From positions 1-56,553 of the forward strand of contig JAEWZO010000024.1 in assembly GCA_023458415.1 (NCBI GenBank): a DNA stretch of 56,553 nucleotides, written 5' to 3'. A model generated the notes under the pieces. The model had not been told where the DNA came from. It worked only from the letters and a program-made list of their open reading frames with translations, and made no database searches. This DNA comes from Bacteroidota bacterium. Lineage in GTDB: Bacteria > Bacteroidota > Bacteroidia > Flavobacteriales > Weeksellaceae. The translations under genes and the position numbers were made by a program. Of this stretch, positions 49,576 to 56,553 are shown one piece after another. Numbering within the stretch: the stretch's first letter is position 1; each line of letters begins with the position of its first letter.

Positions 49576-51237
49576 ATGAAACCTGTTAAAAACAACTATC
49601 TATATATAATTATTGCCGCAGTTCTTTTGCTCGGAGCTTTTGGTATTTTTTCTTCCCGTATTGATCTTACTCAGGAAAAAAGATACACACTTTCCGATGC
49701 TACGGTAAAAACTCTGAAATCGGTTCAGAAACCTTTAATGGTGGAAGTTTATCTGGATGGTGATTTTCCTGCTAGTTTTCGCCAACTGCAAAGTGAAACA
49801 AAGTTTCTTCTGGAAGAATTCAGAAAAGTAAATTCCAAAGTTGATTTCAAATTCATCGATCCCATCAAAACCAAAATGCCGCAGGATACTTTAGCGGCGA
49901 TGGGAATGCAGCCTTCTATTCTTCCGGATATGAAAGACGGAAAAATTTCGGAAATCGTAATGTTTCCTTACGCTGCACTGAAATACGATGGTTACGGAAC
50001 TTCTCTCCCACTCATCGTGAACCAAAGCGGTATTGATGCTTCCGAACAGCTGAATAAATCCATGGAAAATCTGGAATACAATTTCATTTCCAACATTAAG
50101 GGAATTATTTCGGAAGAGAGAAAGAATGTAGGTATTCTGGTTAATCAGGATGAACTGAGTCCGGAAAGTTTTCAGGGTTTCATGGATATGGTGCTTGAAA
50201 ACTACAACGCAGGTCCGGTAATCCCGAAAAATCAGGAAGAACTTACCGTTGAAGATATTCCGCAGCTTCGCCAAATGCACGCTCTGGTTATTGCTAAGCC
50301 AAGAAAGGCGTTCACCAATAATGAAAAAGTTATTCTGGACCAATACATTATGAACGGCGGGAAAACGCTGTGGATGATTGATGCAGTAAACGCTGAAATG
50401 GACACGCTTTTTCAGTCGAAAAAAATCATGGCGTATCCGATGGATATTAACATGACCGATTTTTTCTTTAATTACGGACTTCGCATCAACTCCGGTTTGG
50501 TGAAGGATATGCAGAAATCAGCGCTCATCAGAATTGTATCGGGTGAGGTTGCCGGAAATCCGCAGTACAGTTCTTTTCTTTGGCCGTATTTTCCGTTGGG
50601 AATTGCAGAAAGCCATAATCCTATTACAAAAAATATCAATCCGGTAAAGTTCGAATTTCCAACTGCCATCGATACTTTGGGAAGAAAAGGTATCAAGACG
50701 AAAGTTCTGTTTGAATCCAGCGAGCGTACGAGTGTAAAACAGGTACCGAATTATGTTGCACTGGCCGAAATTGTGCGCACCGATTCCATAAGCGAATTTG
50801 AACGACCTTCTTCACCCAAAATTTTTGCGGTGAGTCTTGAAGGAAAATTCACTTCTGCTTATGCACAACGAAGTGAAAAGAATACTTTCCCCGGATTTCA
50901 GGCGCAAAGTCCCGAAAATAAAATGATTGTCATTGCGGACGGCGATGTGGGAAGAAACCAGCTGATTAAAGGTCAACCGCTTCCGTTGGGTGAGGATTTT
51001 CTTACTCAGCAACGTTACGGAAACGAACAGTTCCTGAAAAATGCTTTAGATTTCCTGTTGGATGATGCCAATTTAATGGAGCTTCGCAACCGAAATATTG
51101 AAGCCAGACTTTTGGACAGACAACGAATTGATGAAGAACGAAGCCAGTGGCAATGGATTAATCTTTTGCTTCCGGTCGGAATTATTGCAGCGTTGGCCGG
51201 TGTTTTCTATTGGTTTAGAAGAAGAAAGTTCAGTTAA
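49576..51237 (+). CDS. gldG: Gliding-motility ABC transporter substrate-binding protein GldG
   Basis: A 553-aa protein starting at the ATG 49576; the frame also opens with a TTG three bases earlier. It has an N-terminal membrane helix (YLIIAAVLLLGAFGIF), a large periplasmic region with SRIDLTQEKRYTLSDATVKTL and the ABC-type-uncharacterised-transport domain (VLVNQDELSPESF-like VGILVNQDELSP), and a C-terminal helix before RRRKFS. This is the normal GldG layout. It is the partner of GldF in the same operon. Confidence 0.93.
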   Translation: MKPVKNNYLYIIIAAVLLLGAFGIFSSRIDLTQEKRYTLSDATVKTLKSVQKPLMVEVYLDGDFPASFRQLQSETKFLLEEFRKVNSKVDFKFIDPIKTKMPQDTLAAMGMQPSILPDMKDGKISEIVMFPYAALKYDGYGTSLPLIVNQSGIDASEQLNKSMENLEYNFISNIKGIISEERKNVGILVNQDELSPESFQGFMDMVLENYNAGPVIPKNQEELTVEDIPQLRQMHALVIAKPRKAFTNNEKVILDQYIMNGGKTLWMIDAVNAEMDTLFQSKKIMAYPMDINMTDFFFNYGLRINSGLVKDMQKSALIRIVSGEVAGNPQYSSFLWPYFPLGIAESHNPITKNINPVKFEFPTAIDTLGRKGIKTKVLFESSERTSVKQVPNYVALAEIVRTDSISEFERPSSPKIFAVSLEGKFTSAYAQRSEKNTFPGFQAQSPENKMIVIADGDVGRNQLIKGQPLPLGEDFLTQQRYGNEQFLKNALDFLLDDANLMELRNRNIEARLLDRQRIDEERSQWQWINLLLPVGIIAALAGVFYWFRRRKFS

Positions 51238-51260
51238 TTTAGTCTTGGTTTGAAATCGGT

Positions 51261-51689
51261 TTAAATGTCCTTAATGAAATCTTCGTACTCATAAAAGAAG
51301 TTTTCAAAACCGGTCATTTTAGAAACAAAGAATTCAAAAATTTCCTGCCAAGAATTTTTATTGTAAAGCGAAACGCCTTCTTTCGTCACCCAATAGCGTG
51401 AAATAATTTTCCCGTTCTCCAGCTGAAAATGTTCGTCTTTTTTCACCGGACCAATTTCATCTTCAAGCAAACCTTCCAGCGACCATATTTTTTCATAGTA
51501 TGCATTCCGGAAAATCTCGTCCTTCATTTCGATGTCCAGAGAAACTTCTGCTTTTTTGTTATCCACATAAAATTTAAAGGAAAAATCGCGGATTTTCGTA
51601 TCGTACAGAATCCATTTTCTCGGAAACGATTTTCCGAAAGCCGTCCAAAATTCTTTCTTTAACTGATGTGCTTCGTTTTTACTGAACAT
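51261..51689 (-). CDS. DUF4268 family protein
   Basis: A 142-aa cytoplasmic protein starting MFSKNEAHQLKKEFWTAFGK at 51689; the frame is open 20 codons further up but those read through the divergent regulator promoter. Features such as SLDIEMKDEIFRNAYYEKIWSLEGLL and KDEHFQLENGKIISRYWV match the DUF4268 fold, related to the nuclease-like DUF4268 domains found with restriction systems, though this single-domain form is widely conserved alone. No catalytic motif is evident to me. It is divergent from the Rrf2 gene with 41 bp between starts. Confidence 0.85.
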   Translation of the reverse strand: MFSKNEAHQLKKEFWTAFGKSFPRKWILYDTKIRDFSFKFYVDNKKAEVSLDIEMKDEIFRNAYYEKIWSLEGLLEDEIGPVKKDEHFQLENGKIISRYWVTKEGVSLYNKNSWQEIFEFFVSKMTGFENFFYEYEDFIKDI

Positions 51690-51719
51690 ATAGCGGCAAA
51701 AATAGACAATTAAAATTTT

Positions 51720-51727
51720 TACTTTTG
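51720..51727 (+). promoter_or_regulatory. -7 box of the Rrf2 gene
   Basis: TACTTTTG, a full match, ending 3 nt before the ATG at 51731. A leaderless transcript is expected, and the in-frame TTG inside the box cannot be the start. Confidence 0.65.
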
Positions 51728-51730
51728 TGT

Positions 51731-52138
51731 ATGCTTTCCAAAAAATCACAATACGCTTTCAAAGCACTTTCCTTCCTTGTTGAGAGATACAGCAGCGGAC
51801 CTGTGCTGATTTCGGACATTGCAGAACACAAAAAAATTCCGATAAAATTTTTGGAAAACATACTTCTGCAGCTAAAAAATGCTGAAATTCTCGACAGCAA
51901 AAAAGGAAAGGGTGGTGGTTATTTTCTCGCAAAAGATCCGCAGGAAATTACGTTGGCAAAAATTATACGTTTGGTTAACGGACCAATTGCCATGCTTCCT
52001 TGCGTGAGCTTAAACTTTTATGAAAAATGTGACGACTGCAACGAAAATCATTGTGGACTTCATGATGTGTTGATTGAAGTTCGGGACGCATCGCTAAAAA
52101 TTCTGGAAAATAAAACGCTGCTCGACCTTACCGACTAA
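51731..52138 (+). CDS. Rrf2 family transcriptional regulator
   Basis: A 135-aa winged-helix regulator starting at the ATG 51731. MLSKKSQYAFKALSFLVERY and ISDIAEHKKIPIKFLENILL form the DNA-binding domain, and the beta-wing is KGKGGGYFLAKDP. Four cysteines (91, 100, 103, 108, in PCVSLNFYEKCDDCNENHC) lie where IscR, NsrR and RsrR hold an iron-sulfur cluster, so it probably senses redox, NO or Fe-S status. The divergent neighbour is a DUF4268 gene; a terminator shared with the convergent porin follows. Targets are not visible. Confidence 0.9.
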   Translation: MLSKKSQYAFKALSFLVERYSSGPVLISDIAEHKKIPIKFLENILLQLKNAEILDSKKGKGGGYFLAKDPQEITLAKIIRLVNGPIAMLPCVSLNFYEKCDDCNENHCGLHDVLIEVRDASLKILENKTLLDLTD

Positions 52139-52140
52139 TT

Positions 52141-52171
52141 AAAAAGCCCTCCAAATTCGGAAGGCTTTTTT
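52141..52171. terminator. Terminator between the Rrf2 gene and the porin
   Basis: aaaaagcc (52141-52148) pairs with ggcttttt (52163-52170), with partial pairing inside. T-runs on both strands suit two convergent genes. Confidence 0.8.
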
Positions 52172-52172
52172 A

Positions 52173-53402
52173 TTAAATTCCCATTTCAATTTGTAATCGC
52201 AAATACCAATTGTCTTTGGTTTGGCCGTCGAAATATTTGAAATCGTTTTTGGTCACTTCAAGTTGCGCTTTAAAAGCGTGTTCCCAAATATATTTCGTAA
52301 GTCCAACAGAATATTGATTCTGCAGCGGTGTAAATTGGTACACCTCATCGTGTGGTTTCAACTTGGAATATCTTCCTATAACTTCCCAATTTTTAGGAAA
52401 TACGTAACTCATCTGCGCATCAAAACCGCTTCCTGTATACACATAATTAAACAGTGAAGGATCTTCTACATTAATCGCAACGGGCGAATCGTTCGGTGTG
52501 TTTCTGTTCATGTACGAAGTCATAAAAGCCCATCCGTTATACTTTACCAAAGCATCTGCAAAAAACGAAGAAATATCTTTGTCCTGATATAAAATTTGTC
52601 CCTGTTGTCCGGAAGTTCTGCGTGCATTTTGGTTGAAATGATACGTTGAACCCAAATACAGTTTCGGCGTTGGTTCCCTCATAATATCTCCCTCGAAATA
52701 TTCACCGCCTTTTTTGAAAGATCCAAGTGGAAAAAGTTCTACTCTTCCGGTGAAAGCCAATCCGTCATCTTTCGTTCTGGTCCAGTTACGGCCTTCTCCC
52801 GATGAAATTGCTGTTTTGATATTGAAACCAAAATTGTTCGGACTGTGATTATTTAAATAGTAAGCCTGAAGACCGAAATCCCTGTCGATATTAAAGTTGG
52901 CGTTATTGATGGAACGGTCGGTTAACTGAAGTGCTCCCGAAGAATTCACACGTTGTCTGTTTCCGGGAAGTTTGGTTTGTCCGAAACCGAAGTTCCAGTT
53001 TTTGTTCGGAACGTAGAAAATCATCGCATCACGAATAACGTTTAAATCGCCATCATCTTCCAGCGGACCAACGTCTTTTGGCGCAAACGAAAGCTGAATG
53101 GCATAAAGAAATTTCGGACTTCCTACATAACCGTCGAATCTTAAACGAAGTCTTCGGATCATCGCTTCATAAGAAGTTTCGTCGTCATCATTCAGAATTT
53201 CAAGTCGGTTCTGCATCCTGAAACGGATATTCATCTGGAAAAGGCTGTCCGGCGAAGTCATACCCACACCTTTACCAAAGTTATAATACGGCAACGCTGC
53301 AATTTTTATTTCGTCGTCCTGGTCAATAATTACAGTATCTTTCTTCTGAGAAAATACCATGACAGAAAGCAATGCCAAAAATATGACGAATACTTTTTTC
53401 AT
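52173..53402 (-). CDS. OprO/OprP-like porin
   Basis: A 409-aa outer-membrane protein with a signal peptide (about 1-18, ending MVFSQ) and a strand-rich chain of the phosphate-selective porin O/P type (PF07396-like). Landmarks are SYEAMIRRLRLRFDGYVG, FGQTKLPGNRQRVNSSGALQ and the terminal WYLRLQIEMGI. Specificity cannot be called, since many relatives are general or polyphosphate porins. It follows kbl on the same strand after 15 bp and may be cotranscribed with it. Confidence 0.85.
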   Translation of the reverse strand: MKKVFVIFLALLSVMVFSQKKDTVIIDQDDEIKIAALPYYNFGKGVGMTSPDSLFQMNIRFRMQNRLEILNDDDETSYEAMIRRLRLRFDGYVGSPKFLYAIQLSFAPKDVGPLEDDGDLNVIRDAMIFYVPNKNWNFGFGQTKLPGNRQRVNSSGALQLTDRSINNANFNIDRDFGLQAYYLNNHSPNNFGFNIKTAISSGEGRNWTRTKDDGLAFTGRVELFPLGSFKKGGEYFEGDIMREPTPKLYLGSTYHFNQNARRTSGQQGQILYQDKDISSFFADALVKYNGWAFMTSYMNRNTPNDSPVAINVEDPSLFNYVYTGSGFDAQMSYVFPKNWEVIGRYSKLKPHDEVYQFTPLQNQYSVGLTKYIWEHAFKAQLEVTKNDFKYFDGQTKDNWYLRLQIEMGI

Positions 53403-53417
53403 TTCGAAATCTTAAAA

Positions 53418-54611
53418 TTAAATTACTCCAAGTTCCTTTCCTACTTTTTCAAACGCTGCGATGGCTTTATCAAGCTGTTCTCTTGTATGCGCGGCGGAAA
53501 GCTGTACGCGGATTCTGGCTTTTCCTTTCGGAACCACCGGATAAAAGAAACCGATTACGTAAATACCTTCATCCATTAATCTTTCGGCCATTTTTTGTGA
53601 CAGAGGTGCATCATAAAGCATCACCGGAACAATGGCTGCATCACCATCCGGAATATCAAAACCTTTGGCTTTCATTTCTGTGCGGAAATAATCTGCATTT
53701 TCCATTACACGGTCACGAAGTGAGGTATCTTCAGAAATCATGTCCAAAACTTTCAGCGCAGCTCCAACAATTCCCGGCGCCAGTGAATTGGAGAAAAGAT
53801 ATGGTCTTGAACGCTGTCTCAACATATCAATGATTTCTTTCTTACCCGAAGTAAAGCCACCTAATGCACCACCCAAAGCTTTTCCTAAGGTTGATGTGAT
53901 GATGTCTACTCTACCCATAACTTCGTTGGCTTCATGCGTTCCGCGTCCGGTTTTTCCGATAAATCCGGTTGCGTGCGAATCATCCACCATTACCAATGCG
54001 TCATATTTTTCAGCCAGATCGCAAACGCCTTTTAGGTCGGCAACAATTCCGTCCATGGAAAAGACTCCGTCGGTCACAATAATTTTAAAACGGTGATTTT
54101 TTTCTGAAGCGGCTTTCAATTGGGTTTCCAGATCAGCCATATCATTATTTTTGTAGCGATAACGTGCAGCTTTACAAAGACGAACTCCGTCGATAATTGA
54201 AGCGTGGTTCAATTCATCAGAAATAATTGCATCTTCATCGGTAAAAAGCGGTTCGAAAACACCTCCGTTCGCGTCGAAACAGGCTGCGTAGAGAATCGTA
54301 TCTTCCAAGCCTATAAACTGTGAAATTTTTGCTTCAAGCTCTTTGTGAATATCCTGAGTCCCGCAGATGAAACGAACCGAAGACATCCCGTAACCATGAC
54401 TTTCAATGGCATCCTGCGAAGCTTTCATCACTTCAGGATTGTTGGATAATCCCAGGTAATTGTTTGCACAGAAATTCAGAAGTTTCTTTCCGTTGGCTTC
54501 AATTTCAGCGGACTGCTGCGAAGTAATAATTCTTTCAGTTTTAAAAAGTCCGTCGTTTTTGATGTTTTGTAACTCGTTCTGTAAGTTTTCTAAGTATTTT
54601 GCGGAAATCAT
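53418..54611 (-). CDS. kbl: Glycine C-acetyltransferase (2-amino-3-ketobutyrate CoA ligase)
   Basis: A 397-aa PLP enzyme of the alpha-oxoamine synthase family that converts 2-amino-3-ketobutyrate plus CoA to glycine and acetyl-CoA in threonine breakdown. ANNYLGLSNNPEV, MVDDSHATGFIGKTGRGTHE (Asp and His contacts to PLP) and the Schiff-base Lys in TSTLGKALGGALGGF are present. The N-terminus and length fit Kbl better than BioF. A threonine dehydrogenase gene is not in this window. Confidence 0.95.
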   Translation of the reverse strand: MISAKYLENLQNELQNIKNDGLFKTERIITSQQSAEIEANGKKLLNFCANNYLGLSNNPEVMKASQDAIESHGYGMSSVRFICGTQDIHKELEAKISQFIGLEDTILYAACFDANGGVFEPLFTDEDAIISDELNHASIIDGVRLCKAARYRYKNNDMADLETQLKAASEKNHRFKIIVTDGVFSMDGIVADLKGVCDLAEKYDALVMVDDSHATGFIGKTGRGTHEANEVMGRVDIITSTLGKALGGALGGFTSGKKEIIDMLRQRSRPYLFSNSLAPGIVGAALKVLDMISEDTSLRDRVMENADYFRTEMKAKGFDIPDGDAAIVPVMLYDAPLSQKMAERLMDEGIYVIGFFYPVVPKGKARIRVQLSAAHTREQLDKAIAAFEKVGKELGVI

Positions 54612-54645
54612 TATTGAAAATTTTTAAGAAGCGCTAATTTACAAA

Positions 54646-54671
54646 AAAAGCCCCCATTTCTGAGAGCTTTT
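54646..54671 (-). terminator. Terminator of the M1 aminopeptidase gene
   Basis: aaaagccccc (54646-54655) and gagagctttt (54662-54671) pair (with G-U) around a 6-nt loop, and the minus strand continues with a T-run. Confidence 0.85.
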
Positions 54672-54676
54672 CTGGT

Positions 54677-56553
54677 TTATTGTTTAATGAATTTTAATTG
54701 GATGCCGTTTATTTTAAGAATGTAATTCCCGTTGATGAGGGTTTTTACATCTATTGTTTTTCCTTTCTGATATTCTCCTTTTCGCAGAAGTTTACCGTCT
54801 ATTCCATAAATCTCAAAATCCTGGTTTCCGTCAATACCTGAAAGCGAAATAAAATCTTTCACAGGATTAGGATAAAGTTTAACCTGATCTTTAACCGCGT
54901 TATCTACGGCAAGAAGTGAAGTATCTTTCGTTACTGTAGAATTTCGGGTAAGAATCTGTCTTTCATAATTGAACTGAATATTTTGAATCGGAAAGTTAAT
55001 CTGATTCACAAAATTTTGGTTGTGTGAAGTATGATCCAGCGTTAGATAAGCGACCTGTCCACCGGTTCCGTTTACTTTAATTGGAAGCGGCATTTCATAA
55101 AAACTTACTGAAGAATGGCTTTGTGTTTGACCAACTCTGATAATCAGATTCTGATCTGCAGTCTGATTCCAGCGGATTTGGTATGATGGATAACCTTGTC
55201 CGTATACCCAGTCGTTAAAAAATTCAGTGAAATCTTTTCCAGTTGAAAGCTGTAGAGATTCAGCAAGATCCTCAGTTTTCGCATAACCATAAGCCAGATT
55301 CGGGCGGTTATGATAATCTTTCAAAGCCTGATAAAAAGCTTCATCACCCAACACAGTTTTAATCATACGCACAATGTAACCACCTTTGGAATAACTTAAG
55401 CGGCCGTCAAAAATACCCCAAACAGAACCCAGATAACTATCGGGAACATAGGTTGAACCTCCTGCAGAACTTGTAATGTAATTAATTTCTTCCTGCAAAT
55501 AATTCTGAAACTGAGCAGGAGTCATAATCAGTTTTTCGTACACTAAGTGTTCACCAAAAGTCGCGAAACCTTCATTTAGCCAGATATCGTTCCATGCACC
55601 ACAAGTTACTTTATCACCGAACCATTGGTGTGCAAGTTCGTGAGCAATTAAGCTCTGTCCGAAACCGCCCATTGAAGACATTGTCGCATGTTCCATACCA
55701 CCGCCCCAAGTAAACTGCATGTGTCCGTATTTTTCATCTCTGTACGGATATGGTCCAAAATGTTCCTCGAAAAGATTCATCGCAGATTTTGTCCAGTTCA
55801 GATTACTGAGAACTCCACTATTATTGGCGGCGTTAGGAAAAAGATAATTAACATAAGGAAACGGCGGATTTCCCATGGTCTCATTAAGTATGGTGTAATT
55901 ACTAATTCCAAGGGCGATTAGATAAGCCGGAATTGGATAATTGGTTTGCCAGAACGCCATTTTGCGGTTATTTGGCAGCGCAGTTTCTGAAATTAATACA
56001 CCATTGGACGCTGTGCTGTACTGAGATGGTGTCGTGATTTTGATATCAAGTTTTTCAATTTTGTCATTCAGACTTTGTTTCGTCGGAAACCATTCCTGTG
56101 CACCGTACGGTTCTGAAAGTGTTGCTAAAACAGGTCCGTTGCTGTGCCATGTTGCGGCAAATGCATCTCCTCCATTCGGATAACCGGAATACGTGATTGA
56201 AAGAGAATCCAGCTGATTTTGAGCAACCGCTGCAGGAAAATCAATTTTAACTTCTTTGGTAGAAAGCTGCGTGAACGGAACGCTGTTTCCATGGTAGGTT
56301 ACAGTAGAAACAGTCAGGTTATCGGTCAAGTCAAAATAAATGCTGCTGATGTTTGCGTTCGGAATGAAATGCGAAGTTACGGTACCGCTCACATATTGTT
56401 CATTGGGATCCAGATCCAGCTCGAGACGTTGGTAACGCAAATCGTAATTCAACGTATTGGGATTTACATTGTAATCTATCATTTTAGCGTATCGCGCCAT
56501 TTCTTTCCCGATGTGCATTTTGCGTTCAGCTTCCTCATGATGCTGTGCAGAAT
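54677..56553 (-). CDS. T9SS-secreted M1 family aminopeptidase, 5' end outside the window
   Basis: The frame is open to the window edge (upstream codons read SAQHHEEAERK before MHIGKEMARYAKMI), so at least the signal peptide lies outside. 613 aa are visible from the first internal Met. The zinc site is IAHELAHQWFGD with the third ligand Glu in LNEGFATFGE, and the substrate-gripping loop is GGGMEHATMSS, near the GxMEN motif of M1 peptidases. The last 70 residues (LYPNPVKDFISL to LKFIKQ) are a T9SS type A sorting domain, so it is secreted. It stands alone before a clear terminator. Confidence 0.92.
   Translation of the reverse strand, partial: SAQHHEEAERKMHIGKEMARYAKMIDYNVNPNTLNYDLRYQRLELDLDPNEQYVSGTVTSHFIPNANISSIYFDLTDNLTVSTVTYHGNSVPFTQLSTKEVKIDFPAAVAQNQLDSLSITYSGYPNGGDAFAATWHSNGPVLATLSEPYGAQEWFPTKQSLNDKIEKLDIKITTPSQYSTASNGVLISETALPNNRKMAFWQTNYPIPAYLIALGISNYTILNETMGNPPFPYVNYLFPNAANNSGVLSNLNWTKSAMNLFEEHFGPYPYRDEKYGHMQFTWGGGMEHATMSSMGGFGQSLIAHELAHQWFGDKVTCGAWNDIWLNEGFATFGEHLVYEKLIMTPAQFQNYLQEEINYITSSAGGSTYVPDSYLGSVWGIFDGRLSYSKGGYIVRMIKTVLGDEAFYQALKDYHNRPNLAYGYAKTEDLAESLQLSTGKDFTEFFNDWVYGQGYPSYQIRWNQTADQNLIIRVGQTQSHSSVSFYEMPLPIKVNGTGGQVAYLTLDHTSHNQNFVNQINFPIQNIQFNYERQILTRNSTVTKDTSLLAVDNAVKDQVKLYPNPVKDFISLSGIDGNQDFEIYGIDGKLLRKGEYQKGKTIDVKTLINGNYILKINGIQLKFIKQ

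Noticed and set aside
48839..51237. Prediction that the organism glides
   Set aside because: gldF and gldG persist in non-gliding relatives; the other gliding genes are not in the window.
1..56553. CRISPR array, prophage, toxin-antitoxin pair or biosynthetic cluster
   Set aside because: No regularly spaced repeats, cas genes, phage structural genes, paired small toxins or megasynthases were seen on either strand.

Overview
The window reads as a chromosome segment of a flavobacterium, most likely family Weeksellaceae (Chryseobacterium, Kaistella, Epilithonimonas group). The base composition is AT-rich. Genes lack Shine-Dalgarno sequences. Many starts are preceded by the Bacteroidota -7 box TAnnTTTG. 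Several families are typical of the phylum: type IX secretion sorting domains, GldF/GldG, DUF5686, BT_3928-type DoxX, DUF1599, DUF3667 and YceI. The genus is inferred from protein resemblance only.

Layout. 1-9,340: start of an unknown gene, pnp and rpsO, small membrane proteins, a lipoprotein, MgtE, a metal-receptor-like protein, a two-gene unit of an uncharacterised 476-aa protein plus free-methionine-sulfoxide reductase, an MBL-fold hydrolase and tRNA-Leu(CAA). 9,340-16,510: a YceI / outer-membrane barrel / YceI-like locus, a 26-aa very basic small gene, queG, a rhodanese, an OM barrel, a glucokinase-family protein and an alpha/beta hydrolase. 16,500-30,600: metabolism and information processing (sdaA, tyrA, ald, tsaE, isoaspartyl peptidase, dnaG, clpP), a tight minus-strand unit DUF1599 / BT_3928 / TerB-like / oligopeptidase B / tpiA, then folP. 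30,600-42,900: DUF5686 protein, a coiled-coil secreted protein, two decaying genes (a DUF3667 gene with no start codon and a small membrane gene split by TAG), alaS, palindromic dispersed repeats, an AAA+ protein with altered nucleotide-binding motifs, an FAD oxidoreductase, an SDR and prfB. 42,900-56,553: DedA, an esterase broken by an in-frame TAG, a complete IS4-family element, a T9SS-secreted M12-type metalloprotease, hemJ-like/gldF/gldG, DUF4268, an Rrf2 regulator, a porin, kbl and a window-truncated T9SS M1 aminopeptidase.

How it works together. Most of the window is ordinary housekeeping DNA in short operons, often closed by clear hairpin/T-run terminators. Envelope and secretion functions recur: OM barrels, YceI proteins, T9SS cargo and Gld ABC components. 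The accessory features are one IS, two copies of a GC-rich palindromic element, other REP-like inverted repeats and three eroding genes. I see no phage, CRISPR, biosynthetic cluster or obvious defence island. The observations I would follow first are the AAA+ protein with altered Walker motifs and an IF2-N-like head, the 26-aa basic gene, the YceI-barrel-YceI locus, the eroding genes with intact downstream frames, the cysteine-less DnaG zinc-ribbon region, the repeat family, and a set of probable leaderless transcripts.
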